From an uncultured beta proteobacterium (GTDB lineage: Bacteria > Pseudomonadota > Gammaproteobacteria > Burkholderiales > Burkholderiaceae_C), in the NCBI GenBank assembly GCA_903960915.1, contig CAJCCO010000138.1:30057-94056 (forward strand): a stretch of DNA of 64,000 bases, given 5' to 3'. Position 1 is the stretch's first letter. Each line of letters begins with the position of its first letter. Below the pieces are notes generated by a model. That model ran no database searches and was not told the origin of the DNA. It saw only the letters and a list, made by a program, of their open reading frames with translations. Positions 8,163 through 20,135 of this stretch are shown piece by piece. Position numbers and translations under genes: made by a program.

Positions 8163-9059
8163 TTGCCAGACCCGCTCATCGATCAATTCACGGATGCCTT
8201 GTGGCTGGAGGAGGGGCTGTCCAAAAATACTTTGGCGGCCTACCGGCGTGACCTGACGCTGTTCGAGGCCTGGCTCAAGACCCGGCAGCAGGCCTTGTTG
8301 CATGTTGTTGAGCATGACCTGAACGGCTACTTTGCAGACCGCCACAGCACCAGCAAAGCCACCACGGCGAACCGGCGCTTGACGGTGTTCAAACGGTTTT
8401 TTCGCTGGGCCTTGCGTGAGCGCATGCTCAGCGCCGACCCCACCTTGAAGCTGCAATCGGCCCGCCAGGCCTTGCGGGTTCCCAAGACCTTGTCCGAGGC
8501 GCAGGTTGAAGCCCTGCTAGCCGCCCCAGATACAGGGAGCGCGCAAGGCCTGCGCGACCGCGCCATGCTGGAGCTGATGTACGCCAGTGGTCTCAGGGTA
8601 AGCGAGCTGGTGGGGTTGACGGTGTTGAACCTGAGTCTGTCTGACAACGTGCTGCGGGTATTTGGCAAGGGCAACAAGGAGCGGCTGGTGCCGTTTGGCG
8701 AGGTGGCCAGTCTGTGGGTGGGGCGTTACCTGTCGCAGGGTCGCCCCGAGCTGCTGGCGGGCAAGCAGAGTGACGATTTGTTTGTGACGAGCCGCGGGCC
8801 TAAAACCGGCACGGCCATGAGCCGGGTGCGCTTCTGGGTGATTGTGAAGCAGCACGCGCTGGCGGCGGGCATTACCGCACCTTTGTCCCCGCACACCTTG
8901 CGCCATGCCTTTGCCACCCATTTGCTGAACCACGGCGCCGATTTGCGTGCGGTACAAATGCTGCTGGGCCATGCCGATATTTCGACCACCACGATTTACA
9001 CCCATGTGGCGCGTGAGCGGCTGAAAAGCCTGCATGCCCAACACCACCCCCGGGGGTGA
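8163..9059 (+). CDS. xerD: Site-specific tyrosine recombinase XerD
   Basis: Chromosome-dimer-resolving recombinase that acts with XerC at dif. The TTG at 8163 gives 298 residues, the usual XerD length; an ATG further upstream would run deep into the Bug gene. It has an N-terminal SAM-like core-binding domain ('LSKNTLAAYRRDL') and a catalytic domain with Arg in 'SGLRVSELVGL', Lys in 'GKGNKERLVPF', 'HTLRHAFATH', 'LLGHADISTT' and the nucleophile Tyr in 'TIYTHVA'. It is a housekeeping Xer protein rather than a phage integrase: it has no flanking att-like repeats, and XerD motifs are intact. A perfect CACCCCC/GGGGGTG palindrome (9045-9058) covers its stop codon. Confidence 0.92.
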   Translation: MPDPLIDQFTDALWLEEGLSKNTLAAYRRDLTLFEAWLKTRQQALLHVVEHDLNGYFADRHSTSKATTANRRLTVFKRFFRWALRERMLSADPTLKLQSARQALRVPKTLSEAQVEALLAAPDTGSAQGLRDRAMLELMYASGLRVSELVGLTVLNLSLSDNVLRVFGKGNKERLVPFGEVASLWVGRYLSQGRPELLAGKQSDDLFVTSRGPKTGTAMSRVRFWVIVKQHALAAGITAPLSPHTLRHAFATHLLNHGADLRAVQMLLGHADISTTTIYTHVARERLKSLHAQHHPRG

Positions 9060-9077
9060 GGGGCGCGGTACCCCGGT

Positions 9078-9887
9078 TTAAGAGCCGAGCTGCGCCAGTT
9101 CGACCTCGTCAAAACCGGCGGCGCGGCGCGCATCGAGGTTGAACGGCCCTTTGAGCTGGGGGGCGCCATAGCGTTTTGCCAAATCGGCGTAGGTTTGGAT
9201 GTGGTCGAGCCCCTGCTGGACGCAGAGGTGGCGGTACCACCGGTTGCCTACGGCCACATGCCCAATTTCATCGCGCAGGATGAGGCTCAGAATGTCGGCG
9301 CCGGCCCGGTCCCCCACTGAAATGAGCTTGTTGCGTACGGCCGGAGATGCGTCAAGCCCGCGTGCTTCCAGCGTGCGGGGTACCAGCGCCAGTCGGGCCA
9401 GCAGGCTGTCCTTGGTTTTTTCGGCCATGTCCCACAGGCCGTCATGCGCGGCAAAGTCGCCATAGGCAAAGCCCAGGCTATTGAGGTGCGCATCGAGCAA
9501 CTGAAAATGCAGCGCTTCTTCTTGCGCCACTTGCCACCAGTCCAGGTAAAAGCGCTCGGGCATGCCGCTAAAACGCCACAGAATGTCGAGCGCCAAATTG
9601 ACCGCGTTGGCCTCTATGTGCGCGAGGGCATGAATCAGCATGGCACGGCCTTCCAGGGTGCCTACGGCGCGGTGTTTCATCTGCGTGGCATGCACCAATT
9701 CAAGCCGCTCGGGCCGCCCGGGAATACCAGGCAGGGTTGCTATGGGTTCGTGCGGCAGGTTAAGCAGGCGCTCGGGCTCCAACTGACGCAAGGCAGCGGC
9801 TTTTTCATGGGGGTTGCACAGGCGAATGATGTGCAGGGCAGCACCTCTGAGGGTGTTTGGGTTGGGCGCGTTGAGTTGAGCGTTCAT
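9078..9887 (-). CDS. DUF455 ferritin-like protein
   Basis: 269 residues of the DUF455 family, a ferritin-like four-helix bundle with a likely di-metal centre. Carboxylate/His pairs that could bind metal are visible in 'HALAHIEANAVNLALD', 'QEEALHFQLL' and 'LRDEIGHVAVG', spaced as in ferritin-like oxygenases. The start at 9887 follows a GGAG-like site. The biochemical role of the family is not established to my knowledge. Convergent with xerD (18 nt gap) and divergent from the gamma carbonic anhydrase. Confidence 0.85.
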   Translation of the reverse strand: MNAQLNAPNPNTLRGAALHIIRLCNPHEKAAALRQLEPERLLNLPHEPIATLPGIPGRPERLELVHATQMKHRAVGTLEGRAMLIHALAHIEANAVNLALDILWRFSGMPERFYLDWWQVAQEEALHFQLLDAHLNSLGFAYGDFAAHDGLWDMAEKTKDSLLARLALVPRTLEARGLDASPAVRNKLISVGDRAGADILSLILRDEIGHVAVGNRWYRHLCVQQGLDHIQTYADLAKRYGAPQLKGPFNLDARRAAGFDEVELAQLGS

Positions 9888-9990
9888 GTGAGGAGTTCCA
9901 TCCTTACAATTCTAGGCAACTGAACGCGACAACTTCGCGTTGCACCTGAACCCGGCAATTGAGTTTGCCATTTGAAGCAAAGGACGAGAT

Positions 9991-10515
9991 ATGGCCATTT
10001 ATGCACTCGACGGGGCGGCCCCGAAAATAGCAGAATCTGCCTGGGTGGCTGACAGTGCCCAGGTCATGGGCAATGTGGTGCTTGCAGAAGACGTCAGCAT
10101 CTGGTTTGGCGTGGTGATTCGGGGCGATACCGAAACCATTCGCATCGGGCGCGGCAGCAATATCCAGGACTTGAGTGTGTTGCACGCCGACCATGGTATG
10201 CCCCTGACTGTGGGCGAGGACGTCACCGTAGGCCACCAGGTGATGTTGCACGGTTGCACCGTGGGTGACGGTTCGCTCATCGGCATTGGTGCGGTGGTGC
10301 TCAATGGCGCCAAGATTGGCAAGGGGTGCCTGGTTGGTGCGGGTTCTTTGGTGACCGAGGGCAAGGAATTTCCCGATGGTTCCATGATTTTGGGCAGCCC
10401 GGCCAAGGTGGTGCGCCAGTTGACCCCCGAGCAGCTGGAAGGCTTGCGCCAGAGTGCCAAACACTACGTGGACAATGCGCGGCGATTCCGCACGGGTTTG
10501 AAAAAGATAGCCTGA
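9991..10515 (+). CDS. Gamma-class carbonic anhydrase-like hexapeptide protein (YrdA type)
   Basis: 174 residues of left-handed beta-helix hexapeptide repeats. Zinc-ligand histidines appear in '[10 protein letters not shown]' and in '[12 protein letters not shown]', with '[15 protein letters not shown]' following. The C-terminal helix includes '[12 protein letters not shown]'. Such proteins are annotated as gamma carbonic anhydrases, although YrdA-type members often show little activity, so reversible CO2 hydration is a family-level inference. Monocistronic or co-transcribed with hslO 55 nt downstream. Confidence 0.9.
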   Translation: MAIYALDGAAPKIAESAWVADSAQVMGNVVLAEDVSIWFGVVIRGDTETIRIGRGSNIQDLSVLHADHGMPLTVGEDVTVGHQVMLHGCTVGDGSLIGIGAVVLNGAKIGKGCLVGAGSLVTEGKEFPDGSMILGSPAKVVRQLTPEQLEGLRQSAKHYVDNARRFRTGLKKIA

Positions 10516-10531
10516 TTTTTTTGCATGATGA

Positions 10532-10555
10532 ATGCCCCGCTTCTGGTTGGGGCAT
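10532..10555 (+). promoter_or_regulatory. Hairpin in the hslO leader
   Basis: A perfect 7-bp inverted repeat, ATGCCCC (10532-10538) and GGGGCAT (10549-10555), with a 10-nt loop sits between the carbonic-anhydrase gene and the GTG start of hslO. There is no following T-run, so it is not a normal intrinsic terminator. It could be a transcript-stability or regulatory structure, but function is inference only. Confidence 0.35.
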
Positions 10556-10569
10556 GAAGGAACATTTGA

Positions 10570-11559
10570 GTGTCTGAACTTCACAAGTTTTTATTTGATG
10601 GCCTGCCGGTACGCGGTGTGCTGGTGCGCGTGACAGACGCCTGGACTGACATCCTGGCGCGGCGCAACTCGGGTAACGCCGAGGGGGCTTACCCGCTGCC
10701 GGTGCAAAACATGCTGGGCGAGATGGTGGCTGCAGCCACCTTGATGCAGTCCAACATCAAGTTCAATGGGTCGCTGATCATGCAGATTTTTGGAGACGGC
10801 CCGGTCAAGCTGGCCGTGGTGGAGGTGAAGTCTGACTTGGGCCTGCGTGCGACCGCCAAGGTCAGCGGTACGCTGTCCAGCGATGCCAGCCTGAGCATGA
10901 TGGTCAATGTCAACAACGAAGGCAAGTGCGCCATCACGCTGGACCCCGCCAACAAGTTCCCTGGCCAGCAGCCTTACCAGGGCGTGGTGCCCTTGTTTGG
11001 CGATCAGCATGAAAAGTTGGAAAGCCTGAGTCAGGTGTTGGAGCATTACATGCTGCAAAGTGAACAGCTCGATACCACCCTGGTGCTGGCGGCAGACGAC
11101 AAGGTGGCCGCAGGCTTGCTGATTCAGCGCCTGCCATTGGAAGGCGTGGGCAACCTGGCCGGCAGTTTGGTCAGCCAGGCCAATGAAGATGAAATTGGCG
11201 TGAACGAGCACTACAACCGGATTGCGATATTGGCCTCCAGCCTCAAGCGCGAGGAGCTGCTGACGCTGGATGTGGACACCATTTTGCGCCGCCTCTTTTG
11301 GGAAGAAAGCCTAGTGCGCTTCGAGCCTTTGGTGGGTGAGCAAGCGCCGCATTTTTCTTGCAGTTGCAGCCGGGAGCGCGTGGTCAATATGATCCGTGGC
11401 CTGGGCCTTGAAGAGGCGCAAAGTATTCTGACGGAGCGTCCGGACGTTGAGGTGGCGTGTGAGTTTTGCGGCGAACATTACCGCTTTGACCCGGTGGACG
11501 TCGCGCACATATTTGCGCCCCCGGGCGATGTGCCACCCGGCACGACCTCAGTTCAATAA
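10570..11559 (+). CDS. hslO: Redox-regulated chaperone Hsp33
   Basis: Cytosolic holdase chaperone switched on by oxidation. 329 residues from a GTG at 10570, with an AAGGA site just upstream. The N-terminal domain carries 'GDGPVKLAVVE' and the C-terminal zinc centre has its four cysteines as CxC in 'HFSCSCSRERV' and CxxC in 'CEFCGEHY'. The zinc is released on oxidation, unfolding the linker and exposing client sites. The gene end overlaps the convergent kinase gene by 12 nt. Confidence 0.94.
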   Translation: MSELHKFLFDGLPVRGVLVRVTDAWTDILARRNSGNAEGAYPLPVQNMLGEMVAAATLMQSNIKFNGSLIMQIFGDGPVKLAVVEVKSDLGLRATAKVSGTLSSDASLSMMVNVNNEGKCAITLDPANKFPGQQPYQGVVPLFGDQHEKLESLSQVLEHYMLQSEQLDTTLVLAADDKVAAGLLIQRLPLEGVGNLAGSLVSQANEDEIGVNEHYNRIAILASSLKREELLTLDVDTILRRLFWEESLVRFEPLVGEQAPHFSCSCSRERVVNMIRGLGLEEAQSILTERPDVEVACEFCGEHYRFDPVDVAHIFAPPGDVPPGTTSVQ

Positions 11560-12180
11560 TCGACTGAAAAGTTGATGTTCACACTCGGGGTCGCTGCATT
11601 TTTCGCAAGGCCAGCGCCAAGCCGATGCGGTGGGCTTATGTGGCGCTTGTGCTACCTCTGCAAGGTGGGTAATGCGTTGCAGTGCGCAGGCCGTGCGCTC
11701 AGGCCCCTGGCCATAGACCACGGCGTAGGGCAAGGCGTGCTGCTGTAACACCTCCCTCAAGCGGCTGTCAAACGCTTCTCGGGCTTTTAGGCCGTCGCGT
11801 TGCAGGCCATCCGGTACCCAGGCTATGTCCAGGCCGGTGACCAGGGTCAGGTCGTAAATTTTTTGATGTTCCAAGGCCATGGGGTACAGGCTGCTGTCCT
11901 GAAACAGCAGGTCGCTGTAAATGGCTGTCAGTAAGGGGCTGGTGTCGGCCAATAAAAACCCGGTGGGTGCGGCGTGGCGCACGGCTTGCAGTTGGGCTTG
12001 TGCAATGGCGAGTTGCTCATGCGCTTGCGGCGTTCTCTGGTGCAGCGCGCACCAGGTGCGCAGGGCTTCTGGCAGCCACTGGGCGCCATTGGGCTGGCTT
12101 TGCAGCTGGTCTGCGAGCGCTTGGGCGAGGGTGGTTTTGCCGGTGCATTCGGCCCCCAAAATAGCAACTTTGAACGCCAT
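11548..12180 (-). CDS. P-loop kinase, NadR-like (possible nicotinamide riboside kinase)
   Basis: 210 residues. A clean Walker A motif is at the very N-terminus ('ILGAECTGKTTLAQALA'), followed by 'LLADTSPLLTAIYSDL' and 'YDLTLVTGLDIAWVPDGLQR', the layout seen in the kinase domain of NadR and related stand-alone AAA_28 proteins. The NadR-type reaction would be phosphorylation of nicotinamide riboside to NMN. The nucleotidyltransferase and helix-turn-helix parts of full NadR are absent, and there are no NAD genes nearby, so substrate assignment is tentative. The C-terminal region has a CxxC-like 'CEKCSDPECEH' that could bind a metal, unusual for this family. Confidence 0.7.
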   Translation of the reverse strand: MAFKVAILGAECTGKTTLAQALADQLQSQPNGAQWLPEALRTWCALHQRTPQAHEQLAIAQAQLQAVRHAAPTGFLLADTSPLLTAIYSDLLFQDSSLYPMALEHQKIYDLTLVTGLDIAWVPDGLQRDGLKAREAFDSRLREVLQQHALPYAVVYGQGPERTACALQRITHLAEVAQAPHKPTASAWRWPCEKCSDPECEHQLFSRLLN

Positions 12181-12209
12181 GAGGCAGGGTCAGCCGGGCT
12201 TGGCGTGTC

Positions 12210-12485
12210 TTATTTGGAGATCTGGACGAAGATCTCGTTGGACTTGACCATGCCAAGCTCCATGCGGGCGCGCTCTTCCACCATTTCAAGCCCCTCCTTG
12301 AGGTCGCGTACCTCAGCGGAGAGGCGGTTATTGGCCAGCAGGGCTTCCTGGTTTTTTTTGTTTTGCTCGTCGAGCTGGTCGTGCAGATGGGCCACGTTGG
12401 GAATGCTACCGCGGCCAAACCACAGCTGCGCGTGAATGATCACGAGCAGTGCGGTGAGTGCGAGGGGGACAAAACGGTTGCCCAT
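12210..12485 (-). CDS. ftsB: Cell division protein FtsB
   Basis: 91-residue bitopic divisome protein of the DivIC/FtsB family. It has one N-terminal transmembrane helix ('LALTALLVIIHAQLWFG') followed by a heptad-rich coiled coil (about residues 30-75) with 'DQLDEQNKKNQEALLANN', and 'ARMELGMVKSNEIFVQI' at the end, the conserved FtsB tail. It works with FtsL and FtsQ in septal peptidoglycan synthesis. It follows eno by 8 nt, the classic eno-ftsB pairing of proteobacteria, so co-transcription is expected. Confidence 0.93.
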   Translation of the reverse strand: MGNRFVPLALTALLVIIHAQLWFGRGSIPNVAHLHDQLDEQNKKNQEALLANNRLSAEVRDLKEGLEMVEERARMELGMVKSNEIFVQISK

Positions 12486-12493
12486 GGCTTGAA

Positions 12494-13786
<1,293 letters not shown>

Positions 13787-13822
13787 TTAGGTCCAAAAAT
13801 ATAAAAACAAAATAGATAGACA

Positions 13823-13933
13823 TCAGACGCCTTCCGCCACGACCATGATGGCCGCGCTGGACCATTTTTTGGCCGCTTCGTCCTGGTCCGCATCCGCGTC
13901 TGAGTCGTTGGCGTTGATGTAGGCGCTGGGCAT
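13823..13933 (-). CDS. Small acidic ORF between kdsA and eno (36 aa)
   Basis: An ATG 12 nt after the kdsA stop opens a 36-codon frame ending in TGA, in the same direction as its neighbours. The peptide starts 'MPSAYINANDSDADADQDE' and ends 'KKWSSAAIMVVAEGV'. The first part and the 'KKWSSAA' stretch loosely recall the N-terminus of DUF1330 proteins, so it may be the shortened remnant of such a gene or a genuine short acidic protein. No good Shine-Dalgarno sequence is seen. Coding status is uncertain. Confidence 0.4.
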   Translation of the reverse strand: MPSAYINANDSDADADQDEAAKKWSSAAIMVVAEGV

Positions 13934-13945
13934 GGCAGGGCGGGT

Positions 13946-14802
13946 TTAGTCGTTGAAGTGGTTTTCAAGAAAACCATTCTTTTTGGTGACGCCGTCCAGC
14001 GCCACCAGCGTTTCCAGCAAGGCGCGCATGTGTTTCAGCGGCACGGCATTGGGGCCGTCGCTCAGGGCTTGTGCCGGGTTGGGATGGGTTTCCATGAACA
14101 GACCCGCCACGCCCACCGCCACGGCCGCGCGGGCCAGCACCGGCACCATGTCGCGCTGTCCGCCGCTGCTGGTGCCTTGGCCGCCTGGCAACTGTACCGA
14201 ATGGGTGGCGTCAAAGACGACCGGGGCGCCCGTTTCGCGCATGATGGCCAGGCTGCGCATATCGGAGACGAGGTTGTTGTAGCCAAAACTGGCGCCGCGC
14301 TCGCAGGCCATGAAGTTGTCTTCTTCCAAGCCCATCTCGCGTGCCGCGGCACGGGCTTTGTCGATGACGTTTTTCATGTCACCCGGGGCCAGAAACTGCC
14401 CCTTTTTGATGTTCACCGGTTTGCCCGATTGCGCTACCGCCCGAATGAAGTCCGTTTGGCGGCAGAGGAAAGCCGGGGTTTGCAGCACGTCCACCACCGA
14501 GGCGACCTGCGCAATTTGATCTTCGCTGTGCACGTCAGTCAGGATGGGTAATTGAAGTTCGCGCTTGACCTTGGCTAGGATCTCCAGACCCTTGTCCAGA
14601 CCCGGCCCCCGAAAAGTGCTGCCGCTGGAGCGGTTGGCCTTGTCAAAGCTGCTTTTGAAAATGAAGGGAATGCCCAAACTGGCCGTGATTTCCTTCAGCG
14701 TGCCCGCTGTGTCCATTTGCAATTGCTCGGACTCAATCACACAAGGCCCAGCGATCAAGAAGAAGCGTTGATCGAGTCCAATGTTGAATCCGCACAACTT
14801 CA

Positions 14803-14803
<1 letters not shown>
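13946..14803 (-). CDS. kdsA: 3-deoxy-8-phosphooctulonate synthase KdsA
   Basis: 285 residues. It condenses arabinose 5-phosphate with phosphoenolpyruvate to give Kdo 8-phosphate for the LPS inner core (and for Kdo linkers of some capsules). Motifs: '[12 protein letters not shown]', '[12 protein letters not shown]', 'RGPGLDKGL', 'LTDVHSEDQ', '[10 protein letters not shown]', '[11 protein letters not shown]', '[12 protein letters not shown]' and '[12 protein letters not shown]'. Its ATG shares one base with the pyrG stop (TGATG), so translation is coupled. Confidence 0.96.
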
Positions 14804-16482
<1,679 letters not shown>

Positions 16483-16510
16483 TTAAAGCTCGGGGAGGTG
16501 GTAAAGCGAG

Positions 16511-16516
16511 ATTATA
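16511..16516 (-). promoter_or_regulatory. Candidate -10 box for pyrG
   Basis: The minus strand reads TATAAT here, 41 nt before the pyrG ATG in the intergenic region shared with the divergent coaBC gene. No strong -35 hexamer is seen at the expected distance, so this is a modest candidate. Confidence 0.35.
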
Positions 16517-16557
16517 GGCGGGCAAAAAGCAGCTTCTGGTCTGATACATTGCGAGCC

Positions 16558-17793
16558 ATGAACGAACTTGCTGGAAAACACATTGTTTTGGGCCTGACCG
16601 GTGGTATTGCCTGTTACAAGGCGGCGGAGTTGTGCCGCGCCCTGATCAAGGCGGATGCCACGGTGCAGGTGGTCATGACGGCCGCAGCCGAGCAATTCAT
16701 TACGGCGGTGACCTTGCAGGCTTTGAGTAATCGGCCGGTTTATGACTCGCAGTGGGATTCGCGCGAGCCCAACAACATGCCGCATATCAATTTAAGCCGC
16801 GAAGCCGATGCTATTTTGATCGCGCCCTGCAGCGCAGATTTCATGGCCAAACTGCTGCATGGCCGTGCCGACGATTTACTCAGCCTGATGTGCCTGGCGC
16901 GCCCCCTGGAAAAAGTACCCCTGTTGATTGCACCAGCCATGAACCGCGAAATGTGGTCCCATCCCGCCACGCAACGCAACCTGATTCAATTGCAAGCCGA
17001 TGGCGCCACCGTTTTTGGGGTAGGCCATGGCGACCAGGCCTGCGGTGAAACCGGTGACGGTCGCATGCTTGAAGCCCAGGAATTGCTCGAAGAAGTTGTC
17101 GCTTTCTTTCAACCCAAAATTTTGTTGGGGCAGCATGTGCTGATCACCGCCGGCCCCACCTATGAGGCAATTGACCCTGTGCGCGGCATCACGAACCGCT
17201 CAAGCGGCAAGATGGGTTTTGCACTGGCCCGGGCGGCCCGCGAAGCCGGTGCTGAAGTGACGTTGGTGGCAGGCCCGGTTAGCCTGGCCGAGCCACGTGG
17301 CGTTCGACGTTTCGATGTGCGGTCTGCCCTGGAGATGGCGCAAGCGGTTGAAGGCGCTGTGCCTGCCGCCACCGTGTTCATTGCCACGGCTGCCGTGGCG
17401 GATTGGCGCCCAGCCCTGGCGGCCGATAAAAAAATGAAAAAAGATGGTTCAGGTCGCGTGCCCGAATTGAGCTTTGTGGAAAACCCGGACATTTTGGCCG
17501 GCGTGGCGAAGTCGCCCCGAGCCCGCAGCCGGCAACTCTATTGCGTAGGCTTTGCGGCTGAAAGCCATGATTTGCTGACCAACGCCCAAGAAAAACTGCT
17601 GCGCAAAGACGTGCCCTTGTTGGTGGCCAACATTGGCCCAGAAACCTTTGGACGAGACGACAACGCCTTGTTGCTGGTAGATGCGCACGGCACCCAGGAT
17701 TTGGGTCGTGATTCGAAAATAAATCTAGCCCGAAAATTAATCGCAGAAATAGCCAGCCGCCTCAAGGCGGGAGAGCCAAAAAATGAAAATTGA
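16558..17793 (+). CDS. coaBC: Bifunctional phosphopantothenoylcysteine decarboxylase / phosphopantothenate-cysteine ligase
   Basis: 411 residues from the ATG at 16558. It carries out two steps of coenzyme A synthesis: CTP-dependent addition of cysteine to 4'-phosphopantothenate (CoaB) and FMN-dependent decarboxylation (CoaC). The CoaC half has '[15 protein letters not shown]', '[11 protein letters not shown]' and '[12 protein letters not shown]'; the CoaB half begins '[19 protein letters not shown]' and has '[12 protein letters not shown]' and the 'KMKKDG' loop. The stop overlaps the dut start by 11 nt. Confidence 0.95.
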   Translation: MNELAGKHIVLGLTGGIACYKAAELCRALIKADATVQVVMTAAAEQFITAVTLQALSNRPVYDSQWDSREPNNMPHINLSREADAILIAPCSADFMAKLLHGRADDLLSLMCLARPLEKVPLLIAPAMNREMWSHPATQRNLIQLQADGATVFGVGHGDQACGETGDGRMLEAQELLEEVVAFFQPKILLGQHVLITAGPTYEAIDPVRGITNRSSGKMGFALARAAREAGAEVTLVAGPVSLAEPRGVRRFDVRSALEMAQAVEGAVPAATVFIATAAVADWRPALAADKKMKKDGSGRVPELSFVENPDILAGVAKSPRARSRQLYCVGFAAESHDLLTNAQEKLLRKDVPLLVANIGPETFGRDDNALLLVDAHGTQDLGRDSKINLARKLIAEIASRLKAGEPKNEN

Positions 17794-18229
17794 CGTCAAA
17801 ATAATCGATGCCCGAATGGCGGAGCAATTACCGTTCTACGCCACCCCTGGCAGTGCCGGGCTAGACCTGCGGGCCTGTTTGCAAGAGCCGCTTACCCTGT
17901 CGCCCAATGCGTGGCAACTGGTGCCCACAGGCATTGCCATTTACTTGAAAGACCCCAATTTTGCTGCCATCATCCTGCCGCGCTCAGGTTTGGGACACAA
18001 GCATGGCATTGTGCTGGGCAACCTGGTGGGTTTGATTGACAGCGATTACCAGGGGCAACTGATGGTCAGTGCCTGGAACCGCAGTGACAAATCCTTCACG
18101 ATTGAGCCGATGGAGCGTATTGCGCAACTCGTTGTTGTTCCCGTGGTTCAGGCGCAGTTCAACGTGGTGACTGAATTCCCGACCAGCCAGCGTGGCGAGG
18201 GCGGGTACGGTTCCACGGGCAAGTCCTGA
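17783..18229 (+). CDS. dut: dUTP diphosphatase
   Basis: 148 residues. It hydrolyses dUTP to dUMP, preventing uracil incorporation and supplying dTMP synthesis. The five trimeric dUTPase motifs can be read: '[12 protein letters not shown]', '[12 protein letters not shown]', '[11 protein letters not shown]', 'MERIAQLVV' and the C-terminal '[12 protein letters not shown]' arm. Translationally coupled to coaBC. Its stop is one base from the stop of the convergent slyD. Confidence 0.96.
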   Translation: MKIDVKIIDARMAEQLPFYATPGSAGLDLRACLQEPLTLSPNAWQLVPTGIAIYLKDPNFAAIILPRSGLGHKHGIVLGNLVGLIDSDYQGQLMVSAWNRSDKSFTIEPMERIAQLVVVPVVQAQFNVVTEFPTSQRGEGGYGSTGKS

Positions 18230-18230
18230 T

Positions 18231-18764
18231 TCAATGCAAGGTGCGGTCGCCGGATGTGCCCTCGGGCAAGGCCTGAATCTTGAAAAAACCAGTACCTGCT
18301 GAGCCAGCCTTTATTTCTTCTGGGGTCGCATCTCGGACTGACTCAATCGTCAGGTTCAATCGCAGGGCAATACCTGACAAGGGGTGGTTGCCGTCCAGCA
18401 CGATGTGCTCAGGGTAAATGTCGGTGACAACATAAATGGCATCCTGCTTCGCGTCGGGGTTGCAACCGACTGGCAATGCGTTGCCCTCGAAGATCATGCC
18501 TTCTTCTATCTCGGCCGGGAACAGTTTTCGCGGTTCCAGCAGAACCAATTGCTCATTGAAGTCACCAAAGCCCTGTTCAGGTTCAATTTGCAGCTCTACC
18601 TTGCCGCCGGCTTGATGCCCAAGAAGTGCCGCTTCAATCACGTCCAGTAAGTCAGCGCCGCCCACCAAAAATTCGACGGCTTCGTCGAGCACATCCAATT
18701 CTTCACCAAGGGTATCCTTGAGGGTCCAGGTCAGAGCAACGACACAGGGTTGTTTGATTTCCAT
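18231..18764 (-). CDS. slyD: SlyD-like FKBP-type peptidyl-prolyl isomerase
   Basis: 177 residues. The FKBP domain is split by an insert-in-flap chaperone region, as in SlyD: 'VALTWTLKDTLGEELD', 'EFLVGGADLLDVIEAALLG', 'EPEQGFGDFNEQLV' and 'VLDGNHPLSGIALRLNLTI'. It catalyses prolyl isomerisation and has holdase activity. The long His/Cys-rich metal-binding tail of E. coli SlyD is missing, so a nickel-storage role is unlikely. Confidence 0.88.
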   Translation of the reverse strand: MEIKQPCVVALTWTLKDTLGEELDVLDEAVEFLVGGADLLDVIEAALLGHQAGGKVELQIEPEQGFGDFNEQLVLLEPRKLFPAEIEEGMIFEGNALPVGCNPDAKQDAIYVVTDIYPEHIVLDGNHPLSGIALRLNLTIESVRDATPEEIKAGSAGTGFFKIQALPEGTSGDRTLH

Positions 18765-18838
18765 ACGAGAATGTCCAGTGAGAGAAAGTGAAAAGTGAAA
18801 AAGTGAAAAATGATGACACCAAAGAATGGGAGACCCAC

Positions 18839-19981
18839 ATGCATGTGAATCAGCCTTTGCAATTGTTGGGCGGCATGACCCCCCAATTATTCATGAAGCG
18901 CCATTGGCAAAAGAAACCGCTGGTCATTCGGCAGGCTTTTCCTGGCTTTACCCCCTTGCTCAATCGGAGCGAACTTTTCACTTTAGCGGCCCAGCAAGAG
19001 GTTCAGTCCAGGCTGTTGATCCAAAACGCTGGCCGTGCAAAGCAAGGTTGGCAATTTAAACAAGGTCCGTTTGATAGGCGCGAACTGCCTGCGCTCAAGC
19101 GTCCGGGCTGGTCGCTTCTGGTTCAGGGCGTTGATTTGCACCGTGATTCGGTGCATGGGTTGATGAATCAATTTCGATTTATTCCCGATGGCCGTCTTGA
19201 TGACCTGATGATCAGCTATGCCACCGATGGTGGGGGTGTGGGGCCGCACTTTGACAGCTACGACGTGTTCCTGTTGCAGGCACATGGTCGTCGGCGCTGG
19301 CGGATTGGGCGCCAGAAAGATCTGTCTTTGCAGGAGGGGATGCCACTAAAAATATTGGCAAATTTTGAGCCCGAAGAGGAGTTTGTTCTGGAGCCGGGCG
19401 ACATGTTGTATTTGCCGCCCAAATACGCTCACGATGGCATTGCGCTTGGCGAATGTATGACGTATTCCATTGGCTTCAGGTCGCCCAGCAGAGGGGAAAT
19501 TGCGCAAGAATTGCTGCAGCGTATCGCTGATCAGGCGCAAGACACCGCCGGCAGTACGCTCTACAAAGACCCGCGCCAGGAGGCTGTTGAGAATCCAGCA
19601 GAAATTCCCGCTGGCATGTTGTTTTTTGCCCAGGATGCGCTGGCACGGGCCCTGAATGATCCCTTGATCATGGCGCGTGCTTTGGGTGAGTATTTGACGG
19701 AGCCCAAGGCGGATGTCTGGTTTGAGTCAATGGTTGCGTCAGCGCCAGAACACCCTGGTCCTTTACAACTGGACCGAAAGACCAAAATGATGTTTGATGC
19801 CTCGCACATCTTCATCAACGGCGAAAGCTTTTTGGCATCGGGCAAAGATGCAAAAATTATGCGCCAACTTGCCAACGACCGTGTCCTGGATGGTGGTGCA
19901 TTCGACAAACTAACTGCACAAGCGCAAGAACTGCTGCTGGATTGGCAAGACGCAGGCTGGATTCAATGGGGTGCCGAATAA
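18839..19981 (+). CDS. roxA: Cupin/JmjC 2-oxoglutarate oxygenase, ribosomal protein arginine hydroxylase RoxA (YcfD) type
   Basis: 380 residues from the ATG at 18839, which has GGGAG at 18828-18832; the frame extends upstream but that part is low-complexity. The Fe(II) site H-x-D is in 'GPHFDSYDVFLLQ' and the distal His in 'LPPKYAHDGIAL', within a cupin fold, followed by the C-terminal winged-helix-like part typical of YcfD. YcfD hydroxylates an arginine of ribosomal protein L16 using O2 and 2-oxoglutarate. The leader holds three short direct repeats of the type AGTGAAAA (18786-18812). Confidence 0.88.
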   Translation: MHVNQPLQLLGGMTPQLFMKRHWQKKPLVIRQAFPGFTPLLNRSELFTLAAQQEVQSRLLIQNAGRAKQGWQFKQGPFDRRELPALKRPGWSLLVQGVDLHRDSVHGLMNQFRFIPDGRLDDLMISYATDGGGVGPHFDSYDVFLLQAHGRRRWRIGRQKDLSLQEGMPLKILANFEPEEEFVLEPGDMLYLPPKYAHDGIALGECMTYSIGFRSPSRGEIAQELLQRIADQAQDTAGSTLYKDPRQEAVENPAEIPAGMLFFAQDALARALNDPLIMARALGEYLTEPKADVWFESMVASAPEHPGPLQLDRKTKMMFDASHIFINGESFLASGKDAKIMRQLANDRVLDGGAFDKLTAQAQELLLDWQDAGWIQWGAE

Positions 19982-20024
19982 CCCTATGACTTTCAACCTG
20001 ATAAAAAAGCCGCTTAAATCGTCT

Positions 20025-20030
20025 TATAAT
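20025..20030 (+). promoter_or_regulatory. Candidate -10 box (TATAAT) for the small lipoprotein gene
   Basis: A consensus TATAAT precedes the palindromic leader of the 44-residue lipoprotein gene, with a start expected near 20037. No clear -35 hexamer is seen at 16-18 nt, so recognition might depend on an activator or an extended context. Confidence 0.5.
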
Positions 20031-20036
20031 TAGAAG

Positions 20037-20108
20037 CTAAGCAAAAATGCTCGAGTCAATTTTGCTTAGTCTTGGCAGATCATCTGCTTTGACAATTTCC
20101 GGAAATTG
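20037..20108 (+). promoter_or_regulatory. Structured leader with three successive palindromes
   Basis: Three perfect inverted repeats lie end to end between the TATAAT and the lipoprotein ATG. They are CTAAGCAAAA/TTTTGCTTAG (20037-20046 with 20060-20069, 13-nt loop), GCAGAT-c-ATCTGC (20075-20087) and the 16-nt palindrome CAATTTCCGGAAATTG (20093-20108). They would form a compact RNA fold in the predicted 5' UTR, or could be protein-binding sites in DNA. No known riboswitch class is recognised. Confidence 0.5.
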
Positions 20109-20135
20109 TTTCGTTAACTTACTAGGTATATACAA

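Noticed and set aside
8163..9059. Tyrosine recombinase as a phage or ICE integrase
   Set aside because: Length and motifs are those of housekeeping XerD and the neighbours are core genes.
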